From an uncultured Collinsella sp. (GTDB lineage Bacteria; Actinomycetota; Coriobacteriia; Coriobacteriales; Coriobacteriaceae), in the NCBI GenBank assembly GCA_900544645.1, contig UQWG01000067.1, positions 1 to 6,576 on the forward strand: 6,576 nucleotides of DNA, read 5' to 3'. The notes beneath the pieces are model-generated. The model was not told the DNA's origin. It ran no database searches and saw only the letters and a program-made list of their open reading frames with translations. A program made the position numbers and the translations under genes. Below are positions 6,499-6,576 of this stretch, piece after piece. Position 1 is the stretch's first letter. Each line of letters opens with the position of its first letter.

Positions 6499-6576
6499 TT
6501 ACTCCTTCTTGAGGCCGCGCTTCTCGACTATCTCGTCCACTATCTCCCTGGCGCGCCGCCCGAGCGCGCGGCGCCT
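6499..6576 (-). CDS. C-terminal end of an unidentified gene (partial)
   Basis: The last 25 codons of a leftward gene, with TAA at 6499-6501, entering from beyond the right edge. The encoded end is arginine-rich and then charged and helical, finishing REIVDEIVEKRGLKKE. It contains two ATA and two AGG codons in 25, while the other genes here use ATC/ATT and CGC/CGT almost throughout; this suggests a different origin. I do not recognise the family. A mobile-element protein is a guess from codon use and from its position against a truncated gene. Confidence 0.45.
   Translation of the reverse strand, partial: RRRALGRRAREIVDEIVEKRGLKKE

Noticed and set aside
6549..6576. GC-rich alternating sequence at the right edge as a terminal inverted repeat
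   Set aside because: It is explained by arginine and alanine codons of the partial gene, and only 5-bp arms match.

Overview
The window looks like a piece of a gut Coriobacteriia (high-GC Actinomycetota) chromosome, most likely Collinsella or a close relative. This is inferred from the GC-rich third codon positions, the dominance of GAG/AAG/CGC/ATC codons, the strong AGGAGG-type ribosome sites, and the mix of a fermentative PTS sugar operon with actinobacterial-looking housekeeping genes. The genus is a judgement from reading, not a search result.

Left part (about 31-4520): an alpha-glucoside utilisation locus. A leftward gene for a zinc-dependent medium-chain dehydrogenase (31-1056) is divergent from a rightward pair: a PTS EIICB permease of the alpha-glucoside/maltose type (1414-3021) and a family-4 NAD+/Mn2+-dependent 6-phospho-alpha-glucosidase (3177-4520). 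The 357-bp region between the divergent starts carries three copies of the octamer TAGACAAG (two direct, one inverted) arranged in palindromes over both predicted promoters. This suggests one repressor, probably GntR/HutC-like and not encoded here, controls both directions. The likely scheme is: EIICB imports and phosphorylates an alpha-glucoside, using an EIIA from elsewhere; GlvA-type hydrolase splits it to glucose 6-phosphate plus an aglycone; the dehydrogenase may oxidise that aglycone (for example sorbitol from maltitol) or another polyol. A 14-bp perfect hairpin separates the permease from the hydrolase gene. The permease gene ends in an exact 18-bp tandem duplication that adds KFESLL to its C-terminus.

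Middle part (4521-6119): a housekeeping pair, the ribosome-associated ATPase YchF (GTG start at 4648) followed after 11 nt by a small three-helix membrane protein with a DUF1648 motif. A long GC-rich hairpin abuts the predicted ychF -10 box, and a hairpin followed by TTTT at 6167-6220 probably terminates the pair.

Right end (6120-6576): a leftward open frame (stop at 6129) resembles the C-terminal end of a HAD-fold protein (Cof-type phosphatase or P-type ATPase P-domain). It lacks the motif-IV aspartates and has no good start codon, so it looks like a decayed or truncated remnant. Beyond it lies the last 25 codons of another leftward gene (stop at 6499-6501) with ATA and AGG codons unlike its neighbours, plausibly the edge of acquired DNA.

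I see no tRNA, rRNA, CRISPR array or complete insertion sequence. Most of the window is ordinary metabolism and housekeeping. The most informative details are regulatory (shared operators, hairpins) and the two small structural oddities (18-bp duplication, truncated HAD gene). I found no convincing evidence of a wholly new system.
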